From assembly GCA_964517355.1 (NCBI GenBank), contig CAZFCK010000024.1, forward strand, positions 1-33,279: 33,279 bases of DNA, given 5' to 3'. The translations under genes were made by a program, and so were the position numbers. The notes below the pieces were generated by a model. That model saw only the letters and a program-made list of their open reading frames with translations. It had not been told where the DNA came from and did no database searches. This document shows positions 22,385 to 29,447 of this stretch, one piece after another. The stretch is from CAZFCK01 sp964517355 (GTDB lineage: Bacteria; Desulfobacterota; Desulfovibrionia; Desulfovibrionales; Desulfovibrionaceae). Positions within the stretch are counted from its first letter, which is position 1. Every line of letters begins with the position of its first letter.

Positions 22385-23704
22385 ATGCAGGAAGCGAACA
22401 ACCGTCTTGGGCTGATTTTTTTCCCTGCGTACGACTGGGCCATCAGTCCTACGCATCCTGAACGCGAGGAACGCCTGCTTTACACCCAGGACCAACTACG
22501 GGAAGAAGGTGTTTTCGATATACCGGGCATCACGGAATACAAGCCTGAAATCGCTACGCTCAAAGATGTGGAGCGGGTCCATTTTTGTCTGCCCTCCTCT
22601 GAAGCCGTAACCACGAAATCCCATCTCATTTCCGCCGGCGGCGCCATTCGCGCCGCGCAATTGGTCATGGAACGCGAAGAAGAGAAAGCCTTTGCGCTGG
22701 TGCGCCCCCCCGGCCATCACGCCATGAAAGTGGTTCACGGCAATCGCGGCTTTTGCAACGTCAACATCGAAGCCGTCATGCTGGAATGGATACGCGAGCA
22801 TTACGGCCGCAAGCGTGTTGTTATCGTGGATACGGACTGTCACCACGGTGACGGAACGCAGGACATCTATTGGAATGACCGGGACACGCTTTTCATTTCC
22901 CTCCATCAGGACGGACGCACCTTGTATCCCGGAAGCGGCTTTCCGGACGAACTTGGCGGTCCCAACGCAATGGGCAGGACCATCAACGTCCCTTTACCTC
23001 CAGGCACAAGCGACGAGGGATTCCTCCACGTCATCAAAAACCTCGTACTGCCCCTCATTGAAGACTTCAAACCTGACCTCGTGATCAATTCCGCAGGACA
23101 GGACAACCACTTCACCGACCCCATCACCAACATGAACTTTTCCGCTCAGGGCTATGCCCGGCTCAACTCCATGCTCAACCCGGACATAGCTGTGCTTGAA
23201 GGCGGCTATGCCATTCAGGGCGCCTTGCCGTATGTCAATCTGGGTATTGTGTTGGCCATGGCGGGCCTTGATTACTCCCAGGTCCGCGAACCTGATTATG
23301 ATCGTAAAAAGCTCAAACAAGACGATGGCATTACTGATTACGTGAAAAAAATATGCGATCTTATGCTGGAAACGTATTTCAATCCGCCGAAAACCCCGAG
23401 CAAAGGGGAAATCGTGCAGAACATCTATTCGCGTAGTAAAGACATTTACTATGATACCGACAACATAAGTGAAAGCCAGATTGAAAGCGTCTTGCTGTGC
23501 GACGACTGTTCAGGAGTGGTCAAGATCGAAACATGGTCCACGGTGAACCCTCTCTCGTGCTGTGTGGAGATTCCCATGAACGCTTGCGGCCGATGCCACG
23601 ACGCCGGCCTGCGCATGCTCGAGGAAGCGAAAGTCAAAGGCAATTACCGCATCATTCAAGGCATCAACCGGAAAGACAAAGAGTATACCCAATACGGCTT
23701 CTGA
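22385..23704 (+). CDS. histone deacetylase-superfamily amidohydrolase with Cys-rich C-terminal extension
   Basis: This zinc enzyme likely removes acyl groups from an amine. The bacterial superfamily includes acetylpolyamine amidohydrolases and AcuC. The catalytic histidines H111/H112 are in RPPGHH, and the zinc ligands D151 and H153 are in DTDCHHGDGTQ, with D240 in SAGQDNHFTDP. EGGYAIQG near the end of the core is also typical. The core ends at about residue 330. A tail of about 100 residues follows with C372/C375, C392/C393 and C401/C404, which looks like a zinc-binding ribbon. ATG 22385 is chosen because GAGGAGGAG lies just before it. The longer frame from TTG 22283 adds 34 residues translated from an A repeat and is rejected. 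The protein has 439 residues. It follows pdxA and the hydantoinase gene on the same strand, across a 382-base gap. Confidence 0.9.
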   Translation: MQEANNRLGLIFFPAYDWAISPTHPEREERLLYTQDQLREEGVFDIPGITEYKPEIATLKDVERVHFCLPSSEAVTTKSHLISAGGAIRAAQLVMEREEEKAFALVRPPGHHAMKVVHGNRGFCNVNIEAVMLEWIREHYGRKRVVIVDTDCHHGDGTQDIYWNDRDTLFISLHQDGRTLYPGSGFPDELGGPNAMGRTINVPLPPGTSDEGFLHVIKNLVLPLIEDFKPDLVINSAGQDNHFTDPITNMNFSAQGYARLNSMLNPDIAVLEGGYAIQGALPYVNLGIVLAMAGLDYSQVREPDYDRKKLKQDDGITDYVKKICDLMLETYFNPPKTPSKGEIVQNIYSRSKDIYYDTDNISESQIESVLLCDDCSGVVKIETWSTVNPLSCCVEIPMNACGRCHDAGLRMLEEAKVKGNYRIIQGINRKDKEYTQYGF

Positions 23705-23816
23705 AAGGATTGAAAGCGGCTCCAGCAGGAGGTTGGGGCTTACCTGCCTCGCTTATGCTCAGGCATAAGAGCGCCTCATCCTTAAAAAGCTAACCGATTG
23801 TGAAATTTGATTTATT

Positions 23817-23859
23817 GGGGCTCCGCCCCAAACCCCGCCAGGGGGGAACGCCCCCCTGG
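23817..23859. repeat. paired GC-rich hairpins (GGGGC-TCC-GCCCC, then CCAGGGGGG/CCCCCCTGG)
   Basis: Two adjacent stems of 5 and 9 bp with short loops follow the deacetylase gene by about 110 bases. Their look (GGGGC...GCCCCAAACCCC then CCAGGGGG...CCCCCTGG) is that of a common intergenic hairpin element. It may terminate the deacetylase mRNA. An AGGCATAAGAGCG block at 23760-23772 just before it recalls the DE third module. Confidence 0.65.
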
Positions 23860-23940
23860 ACCCGCGAATATTATGTATGGCAATGGAAAAATGACAACAA
23901 GTTATACCTTGGTCCCGTTGTTATTTTTTTAATAAAAATT

Positions 23941-24017
23941 TTCCGGGGGAAACCCCTTTGAAAGCGGTTCCCCCTCTCGCCCTCTCTCCTTCCGAAAGTT
24001 TCTAACTGTGAGACGTC
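23941..24017 (+). repeat. B repeat, copy 3 (degenerate stem, intact tail)
   Basis: CCGGGGGAAACCCC...GGTTCCCCCT gives an imperfect stem. It is followed by the CTCTCTCCTTCCGAAAGTTT tail seen in the other copies. A repeat copy 4 begins 26 bases later. Confidence 0.7.
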
Positions 24018-24042
24018 AAAAGCTATTATTTTGATTAACGAT

Positions 24043-24194
24043 CCGACTTTTCAAGTGGAACATATTCTATAATAGTAAAAAGTTATTGAAAAAATGAAAT
24101 AGTCGTTTTTCCGGCGCCCAGGGGCCTCCCCTGTTCGCCGTACGGGCGCGAAAGCCCACGACCTCACTCCTTGTCTATTTTTGCCCGAAAGTCG
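24043..24194 (+). repeat. A repeat, copy 4 (most diverged)
   Basis: The core CCAGGGG-CCT-CCCCTG and CGGGC-GCGAAA-GCCC is kept, and the end is CCCGAAAGTCG. The left part (CGACTTTTCAAGTGGAACAT) can still be aligned. Between it and the gene at 24447 only a promoter candidate is seen. Confidence 0.72.
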
Positions 24195-24351
24195 TACATG
24201 GTCCTCGAAAAAATCAGATTGGCTGCTGAGGTACGATATTTAGAGCCGAGTTCATTAGCAAAAAAATCATACCATTATATATAACCACTAATGTGTTGAT
24301 ATCTTCACTGGAATATGAAAAAAAACCAGTTTGGATATGATATGATACCCA

Positions 24352-24379
24352 TTGACTTTTTCCGCTGTTGCACCATAAA
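24352..24379 (+). promoter_or_regulatory. candidate promoter of the CTERM-like protein gene
   Basis: TTGACT (24352-24357) and CATAAA (24374-24379) are 16 bases apart. A direct repeat GATATGATATGATA lies immediately upstream (about 24334-24347) and could bind a regulator. Confidence 0.35.
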
Positions 24380-24446
24380 AAACAAACAGTTAGCCCGTGG
24401 CACGTAACCACCGTATTTATCAACCAATCACAAAGGAGCTGCTTCA

Positions 24447-25115
24447 ATGTCCAGGCGCCTCGTTATGTTGTGCTTCCTCTCATTGTTCCTATGTCTCTGC
24501 AGCGCACCCGCTTTTGCAACACTCACCGAATACCAGGATTTCGACGAATGGTACGCCAACATCCCGGGAGAAGCGGTCGTTGAATATTTCGATGACGCTG
24601 ATGAGCGAGAGTTTCCTGAAAACTTCAATGAGACCGGCTTCAATTATTTTTCCTTAACCGGTAAGGAAAACGGGGGCGGCGTAGCCATCATCGATGGGGG
24701 AGATCTTGGAACAGTGCTGGCCTGGCGCTATGATGAAGAAGGCGGCCCTGAATTCAGCATCAATTTCAATCCGCCGGTCAAAGCGGTCGGCTTCAGCTGG
24801 TTCTCTCTTGGCGGCGTCTATCGCGTTACCATTGACGGACAATCCTATTCCGAACCACCTTTTATCGATAGAGATGTCACTGGAGATTACTGGGGCGTGA
24901 TTTCGGACAAACCTTTTTCCAAAGTCACCTTTTCCTTCGTCTCCCTGCCCCCTGACTCGGAAAACAGTGAATGCATTATCAATGAGATACGTTCAGTTCC
25001 CGATCCAAACTCCGTCCCGGTTATGGATTACAAGGGCCTGATCGTTTTCGGCGTCTTGCTCATTGGAGCGGGTGCATTGTACCTGCGCCGCAAGAAAGCT
25101 GGCGTCACCAGCTAA
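24447..25115 (+). CDS. secreted protein with C-terminal CTERM-like sorting signal
   Basis: The 222 residues start with a clear signal peptide (MSRRLVMLCFLSLFLCLCSA, cleaved near PAFA). The middle, about 25-185, is an acidic, beta-rich domain (NFNPPVKAVGFSWFSLGG, VTIDGQSYSEPPF) that looks like an extracellular carbohydrate-binding-like sandwich. I do not recognise the family. The end has VPDPNSVPVMDYKG, a hydrophobic helix of about 17 residues and LRRKKAGVTS. This is the three-part layout of IPTL/PEP-CTERM-type tails, which are processed by exosortases or rhombosortases. No such enzyme is in the window. The motif residues do not match PEP exactly. ATG 24447 follows AAAGGAG. The gene stands alone, with a bidirectional hairpin at 25145-25175 after it. 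A plain C-terminal membrane anchor is the alternative. Confidence 0.75.
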   Translation: MSRRLVMLCFLSLFLCLCSAPAFATLTEYQDFDEWYANIPGEAVVEYFDDADEREFPENFNETGFNYFSLTGKENGGGVAIIDGGDLGTVLAWRYDEEGGPEFSINFNPPVKAVGFSWFSLGGVYRVTIDGQSYSEPPFIDRDVTGDYWGVISDKPFSKVTFSFVSLPPDSENSECIINEIRSVPDPNSVPVMDYKGLIVFGVLLIGAGALYLRRKKAGVTS

Positions 25116-25144
25116 TCAGCTATATTATAATAGAATATTACTCA

Positions 25145-25175
25145 GAGGGGAAACCCATGCAAAGGGTTTCCCCTC
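25145..25175. terminator. bidirectional terminator between convergent genes
   Basis: GAGGGGAAACCC pairs perfectly with GGGTTTCCCCTC around a 7-base loop. It lies between a plus-strand stop at 25115 and a minus-strand stop at 25200. The stem sequence is that of the B repeats but the tail is absent. Confidence 0.75.
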
Positions 25176-25199
25176 GCATAGTAAACAATGAAGGCGTTT

Positions 25200-26333
25200 T
25201 CACTCAGATCTTGTCTGGACCGCAAGGCGGGCATAACACCGCATATATCCGCCAAACATACGGTACTTATTGAACCTTGATTTTCCCTGTTCTCTGGCTG
25301 TGGCGCCGATACTGCGCGCTCGTGCCGGATGATCTAGCAATTCCACAACCCTGTCTTCCAACGATCTGAAATCGTTTGGTGGGGCCAACAATCCCGTAAC
25401 GTCGTGATTGATCTGCTCCGGTATCCCTCCTACTGCCGAAGCCACCACGGCACACCCCATGGACATGGCTTCAAGCACAATAAGCGGATGGTTATCCGCA
25501 AGGCTGGGGTAAACGAGCACGTCAGCCGCTCGCAGGACAAGCTGCAGTTGTTCGTTTTCCACATAAGGCCACAACAACAAATCACCTTCACGCTTCTCAT
25601 TGCGTCCGCCGACAAAAAAACCCAAAGCTTGGGGGCAGCGTCGTTTTATGCCGCCCCATAATTCCCTCCAGTGCGCACCGGCTTTGTATGCGGCCTCCTC
25701 ACCTCCGTGAGAAACAAAAAGGGCCATGCGCGCCTTGGGCGCCACCCCCAGTGACGCCCTGGCAGTGGCTTGGGTCGGTAATATCTCTGGCCAATCCACA
25801 CCATTGGGCACCACCTGCACCTTGATGTCGGGCATGGCCACCGCAACCAGATCCTTCATCCAACGTGAAGGACACACCAAGACAGGTGAAAGGGAGCGTA
25901 GCAACTCCGCTTGCTTCCGTCTCCGCGAAGCGACATCCGGAAAATCGCGCGGACACTGGTCAACATCGCACCCGGCCGCGAAAAACGCACAGCCCAGGGG
26001 CTGAGGGCACCCCCCTGTCAGCAACGAGGCGTCGTGCAACGTCACCATAAGACGTGTTCCGGAGGGCAATAATCGTAATAACGCCCCCCAATCCATACTG
26101 GCGTGTAAATGGATTATGGCGCCGCTTTGGGCGGCCTCGATCAATTGCGCCTGCCACGGATTCGCGAGCTGCTGCGTCTCGCCTTGACGGGTTTCCGCCA
26201 CTTCAAAGGAATAACTGGTCTGCAGACCCTGTTCCCTGGCCGCGTCGTGCAGCATGCGGGCAACGCGGCTCGTTCCTCCCCGCCGTTGGAGAAGTGAATG
26301 TTGCACCAGTAAAGGCAAAGACGGCTGTTTCAT
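25200..26333 (-). CDS. glycosyltransferase, GT4-like (GT-B fold)
   Basis: This is a retaining glycosyltransferase, probably acting on a cell-surface glycan. Acceptor and donor are unknown. The N-terminal half has HSLLQRRGGTSRVARMLHDA (a GG loop) and HLHASMDWGALLRLLP, with a stretch of four cysteines (GGCPQPLGCAFFAAGCDVDQC, from about 107) that is unusual and might bind metal. The C-terminal half has VVPNGVDWP, the donor-site block ADNHPLIVLEAMSMGCAVVAS with its EX7E-type glutamates, and GGIPEQINHDVTGLL. The protein has 377 residues. It is the last gene of a minus-strand operon that begins with the nitroreductase, five bases after the zinc-ribbon gene. It has no obvious function in common with gpmI, so its operon place may be a regulatory convenience. 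Confidence 0.86.
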   Translation of the reverse strand: MKQPSLPLLVQHSLLQRRGGTSRVARMLHDAAREQGLQTSYSFEVAETRQGETQQLANPWQAQLIEAAQSGAIIHLHASMDWGALLRLLPSGTRLMVTLHDASLLTGGCPQPLGCAFFAAGCDVDQCPRDFPDVASRRRKQAELLRSLSPVLVCPSRWMKDLVAVAMPDIKVQVVPNGVDWPEILPTQATARASLGVAPKARMALFVSHGGEEAAYKAGAHWRELWGGIKRRCPQALGFFVGGRNEKREGDLLLWPYVENEQLQLVLRAADVLVYPSLADNHPLIVLEAMSMGCAVVASAVGGIPEQINHDVTGLLAPPNDFRSLEDRVVELLDHPARARSIGATAREQGKSRFNKYRMFGGYMRCYARLAVQTRSE

Positions 26334-26338
26334 GGCGG

Positions 26339-26581
26339 CTACATAAAATCCGGGTCAATGCCGGCTTTTCCATTGGCCAGCATGATCTTGACATAATGCA
26401 CGGTGCGCTCGTCAACAGGAACAATGGGAAAATGACCTTTACAGGCGTCGCATTGCGCCATGGAAGGTTGCGTAGGGCTGATGATCGGCACCTGCCGCTC
26501 GCAAAAGGGGCAGGTATAAAGATAGATCAGTTCCAAACCCGACGGCTTTACAGGCATAAGGGGCTTATTCTTTTCACGCAT
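26339..26581 (-). CDS. small zinc-ribbon protein
   Basis: The 80 residues have two CxxC pairs, C24/C27 (CPFC) and C44/C47 (CDAC), separated by 16 residues. That is the layout of a rubredoxin-like zinc ribbon. The rest is neutral to basic, with no membrane segment. The ATG overlaps the gpmI stop by eight bases, and GGAG lies seven bases before it, so translation is coupled to gpmI. The glycosyltransferase starts five bases after its stop. I do not know its role. Such ribbons bind nucleic acid or act as small regulatory subunits, and here a partner in the same operon is possible. Confidence 0.75.
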   Translation of the reverse strand: MREKNKPLMPVKPSGLELIYLYTCPFCERQVPIISPTQPSMAQCDACKGHFPIVPVDERTVHYVKIMLANGKAGIDPDFM

Positions 26582-28136
26582 GCGGCTTCTCCGATAAAAG
26601 ACTTTGGCCTGTCATGCTCTCCGGCTTATCCACCCCCCACAAATGCAGAACAGTGGGAGCGATATCACCTAATATACCCTGCGCGCGCAGGACGGCATCG
26701 CCGCAACCGGCATATACGGCATCTATCAAGACAAAAGGCACGGGATTCTTGCTGTGCGCGGTCTGCGGCCGCCCTTTGTCGTCGAGCATTTCCTCGGCAT
26801 TGCCGTGGTCCGCGGTGAGCAACACGCGCCCTCCTCCGGCAAGCACCGTATCCACGAGCTTTTTCACACAGTTATCCACTGTGTTGCAGGCCTCGACAAC
26901 CGCGGGAATAACGCCTGTGTGCCCCACCATGTCCAGATTGGCCAAATTGCAGACCACCAGGGAAAAACGGCCGCTGTTCCATTGTTCGATGCAGGTATCC
27001 GTCACCTGCTCCGCGCTCATCTGCGGTTTGAGGTCATAGGTGGCCACTTCGCGCGGCGAGGGGATCAGCATGCGTTCTTCACCACTCAAAGGTTCTTCAA
27101 GACCGCAATTGAAAAAATACGTCACATGCGCATATTTTTCCGTCTCGGCTATGCGCAACTGCTCCATCCCCAAAGCGGATACGACCTGGCCCAACGTGTG
27201 CGAAACGCTTTCCGGACCAAATGCTGCCGGCATTGGAAAGGATTGCTCATATTGCGTCATTGTCGCGAAACAGGCCAGTTGCGGCCACGCTTCGCGTGTG
27301 AATTCTGAAAAATGCTCTTCAAACAAGGCGCGGGAAATCTGCCGGGCGCGGTCGGCGCGGAAATTGAAAAAGAATAGTCCGTCGCCCTGGCGTAGCGGTC
27401 CGAGAGGCTTACCATTTCCATCCACAATAACGCGAGGCTTTACAAACTCGTCATGCTCTCCGGCGGCATAGGCCTCTTGTATGGCCTCTACCGGATCTTG
27501 GGCGTACGCGCCCCGCCCCATGGTCAGCGCGTCATAGGCCAGGGTGTTGCGGTCCCACCGTTTATCGCGGTCCATGGCATAATAGCGCCCCACCACCGTG
27601 GCAATGCGGCCGTAATCGCCCGCGGCCATGAAATCGCGCAGGTCGCGCACATAATCGCAACCGCTGGTGGGGGGGGTATCGCGTCCGTCAAGAAACGCAT
27701 GGACAACGCATTCCAGGCCATAGGTTTTGGCGATGGCAAGCAAGGCATGCAGATGTGCCACATGGCTGTGCACGCCTCCATCTGAAACAAGTCCCATAAA
27801 ATGGAGACGCCCTCCCGCGGCCTTGGTTTTGGCGATGAGTTCAAGCAAGGCGGGATTATCTTTCAACGTATCGTTCTCGATAGCCAGATCGATACGTGTC
27901 ATATCCTGATAAATGACCCGTCCGGCGCCGATATTCATATGTCCGACTTCGGAGTTGCCCATAAAACCTTCGGGCAAGCCCACAGCGCGCCCCGAGCAGA
28001 GCAACCTGGTATGGGGGTAGGTTTGGAAAAGCGCGTTTATGTTTTCGGTGCCGGCTATGCTGACGGCATTTCCAGGTCCGTCCGGGGCGATACCCCACCC
28101 GTCCAGGATCAATAAAAGGGTCGGTTTATATCGCAT
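26574..28136 (-). CDS. gpmI: 2,3-bisphosphoglycerate-independent phosphoglycerate mutase
   Basis: It interconverts 3- and 2-phosphoglycerate in glycolysis and gluconeogenesis through a phosphoserine intermediate, using two manganese ions. The 520 residues are standard. D12 lies in LILDGWG, the catalytic S62 in MGNSEVGH, then SDGGVHSH, FLDGRDTPP, FNFRADRARQ and, near the end, LLTADHGNAEEM with its metal ligands, followed by THSKN-type AHSKNPVPF. The ATG shares its A with the TAA stop of rsfS upstream. The stop overlaps the zinc-ribbon start. It is therefore the third gene of a five-gene unit. It is the housekeeping enzyme of the region and the best-anchored call here. Confidence 0.97.
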   Translation of the reverse strand: MRYKPTLLLILDGWGIAPDGPGNAVSIAGTENINALFQTYPHTRLLCSGRAVGLPEGFMGNSEVGHMNIGAGRVIYQDMTRIDLAIENDTLKDNPALLELIAKTKAAGGRLHFMGLVSDGGVHSHVAHLHALLAIAKTYGLECVVHAFLDGRDTPPTSGCDYVRDLRDFMAAGDYGRIATVVGRYYAMDRDKRWDRNTLAYDALTMGRGAYAQDPVEAIQEAYAAGEHDEFVKPRVIVDGNGKPLGPLRQGDGLFFFNFRADRARQISRALFEEHFSEFTREAWPQLACFATMTQYEQSFPMPAAFGPESVSHTLGQVVSALGMEQLRIAETEKYAHVTYFFNCGLEEPLSGEERMLIPSPREVATYDLKPQMSAEQVTDTCIEQWNSGRFSLVVCNLANLDMVGHTGVIPAVVEACNTVDNCVKKLVDTVLAGGGRVLLTADHGNAEEMLDDKGRPQTAHSKNPVPFVLIDAVYAGCGDAVLRAQGILGDIAPTVLHLWGVDKPESMTGQSLLSEKPHA

Positions 28137-28564
28137 TAAAAATCATCCTCTTGGTCTGTAACGTCCCGCCCGTTTCCCTGGGAATCGCTTTCTTGCACCT
28201 GCAAAAAAGCCGGGGCTTGGGACCAGAGGCCTTCCAGATTGAAATATTCTCGGACATCGTGCAAAAAAATATGCACAATCACGTCATTGAGATCCACAAG
28301 AATCCATTGCCCAGTTTTGTAGCCCTCCATTCCGAGAAGCCCGAATTTGTGTTCGCCTGCGCCATGCAGCACATAATCCGCCAACGCTTGCGCGTGGCGG
28401 ACGTTGCGCGCCGAGACAATAAGCATAACATCGAAAGAAGAACTCAGTTTCCGAGCGTCCAGGCCGAGAAGTTTGTCGGCCTGTTTTTCTTCCAACCATT
28501 CGGCCACCAAGGCGGCCTTTTCCAGGGGATCGTCATATTGTGATATTGATTCAGTAGTATTCAT
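28136..28564 (-). CDS. rsfS: ribosome silencing factor RsfS
   Basis: RsfS binds ribosomal protein L14 (uL14) and blocks subunit joining when nutrients fall. The 142 residues include the DUF143/Iojap core at about 15-125. KAALVAEWLEEKQADKLLGLDAR opens it, followed by SSSFDVMLIVSARNVRHAQALADYV, GLEGY-like GMEGYKTGQWILVDLNDVIVHIF and REYFNLEGLW, all close to the family consensus. The tail is acidic (VTDQEDDF). ATG 28564 is chosen. A TTG at 28597 that overlaps the nitroreductase stop would add 11 residues without a better ribosome site. The gene is immediately upstream of gpmI, sharing one base. Confidence 0.93.
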   Translation of the reverse strand: MNTTESISQYDDPLEKAALVAEWLEEKQADKLLGLDARKLSSSFDVMLIVSARNVRHAQALADYVLHGAGEHKFGLLGMEGYKTGQWILVDLNDVIVHIFLHDVREYFNLEGLWSQAPAFLQVQESDSQGNGRDVTDQEDDF

Positions 28565-28590
28565 GTACACCGTCTTGTTAGTGGCGACTA

Positions 28591-29172
28591 TCAGCAATGC
28601 CTGGCCACAATGATATCTTCCAAAGACCGTTTGGGTACGTGATGCACGCTTTGCGCATCGCGGTAGTATTTCACCGAGCCGTCCGCCTGCACATCTTCAA
28701 GCACACAGGCCTCCGCCGGTTTGCCCAAAGCCACAACCAACAATATGTCCAAATTGGCGGGGAGGTCGAGATGATCCGCCAATTTTTCACGATTCACCGA
28801 TGCCAGAATGCAGCTGCCCAACCCTTGCTCGGTTGCGGCCAGCATTATGGTCTGGCTTGCAATGCCATGATCGCAGATGTTCTTTTCCGAAATTTTCTTA
28901 TCATGGCAAATCACGATATAGCCTGTGGGGCGTTGCCCCTGCTCCGGTCCGGGCCATGAGGTGAAATAGGCGGCCCAGCCCAGGGTTGTAAAAATTTTCT
29001 CGTTCATCCCCTCTTCACAGCTCAAGACGTATTTAAGGGGCTGTAAATTGCCCCCCGATGCCGTGCAACGGGCCAGATCAACGAGATGTACCAATACATC
29101 CAACGAAACGGCACAGCTTTGATCAAAACGACGGCAACTGCGCGTGGCGCGCACCAAATCCTTCATTGTCAT
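28591..29172 (-). CDS. nitroreductase-family FMN oxidoreductase
   Basis: These flavoproteins pass electrons from NAD(P)H to nitro compounds, quinones or other small acceptors. The physiological substrate cannot be told. The 193 residues show the FMN-phosphate segment ATRSCRRFDQS at the N-terminus, SGGNLQPLKYVL in the next helix pair, and EQGLGSCILASVNREKLADHL followed by VVALGKPAE, all typical of the family. ATG 29172 is fixed by a near-perfect GGAGGTGATC just before it. The longer frame from 29220 is unlikely. It is the first gene of the minus-strand operon with rsfS and gpmI. The divergent GTPase gene starts 275 bases away, and that gap shows no clear element beyond AT-rich runs. Confidence 0.88.
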   Translation of the reverse strand: MTMKDLVRATRSCRRFDQSCAVSLDVLVHLVDLARCTASGGNLQPLKYVLSCEEGMNEKIFTTLGWAAYFTSWPGPEQGQRPTGYIVICHDKKISEKNICDHGIASQTIMLAATEQGLGSCILASVNREKLADHLDLPANLDILLVVALGKPAEACVLEDVQADGSVKYYRDAQSVHHVPKRSLEDIIVARHC

Positions 29173-29447
29173 TGCGATCACCTCCACGCACGTCATAAAG
29201 CATTCGCACCCCGCTGGCAATGCAGCCGGCCATCTGCGCCGCTTCCTTCAAGCATGCGGCAAGGTCCTTTCATCGACAACAGGCGGCAACAGCGCAACAA
29301 CTGGATGAATAAACATTACTCATTGAAAAACCGCTCAAAAAACACTCTGCCGCCCACGCGGAGCGCATCTCCCCGCTTTGCGAACAAGCCCCGCGCATGC
29401 TATGCAAAAAACCCCAGAGCGCCACAGACATTGGAGATCGACCGTCA

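Noticed and set aside
24214..24447. Minus-strand frame of 77 codons before the CTERM-like gene
   Set aside because: It covers the candidate promoter, has no ribosome site and no family-like segment.
26054..26818. Long plus-strand frame of 254 codons
   Set aside because: Antisense to the glycosyltransferase, zinc ribbon and gpmI genes, which all have strong family motifs.
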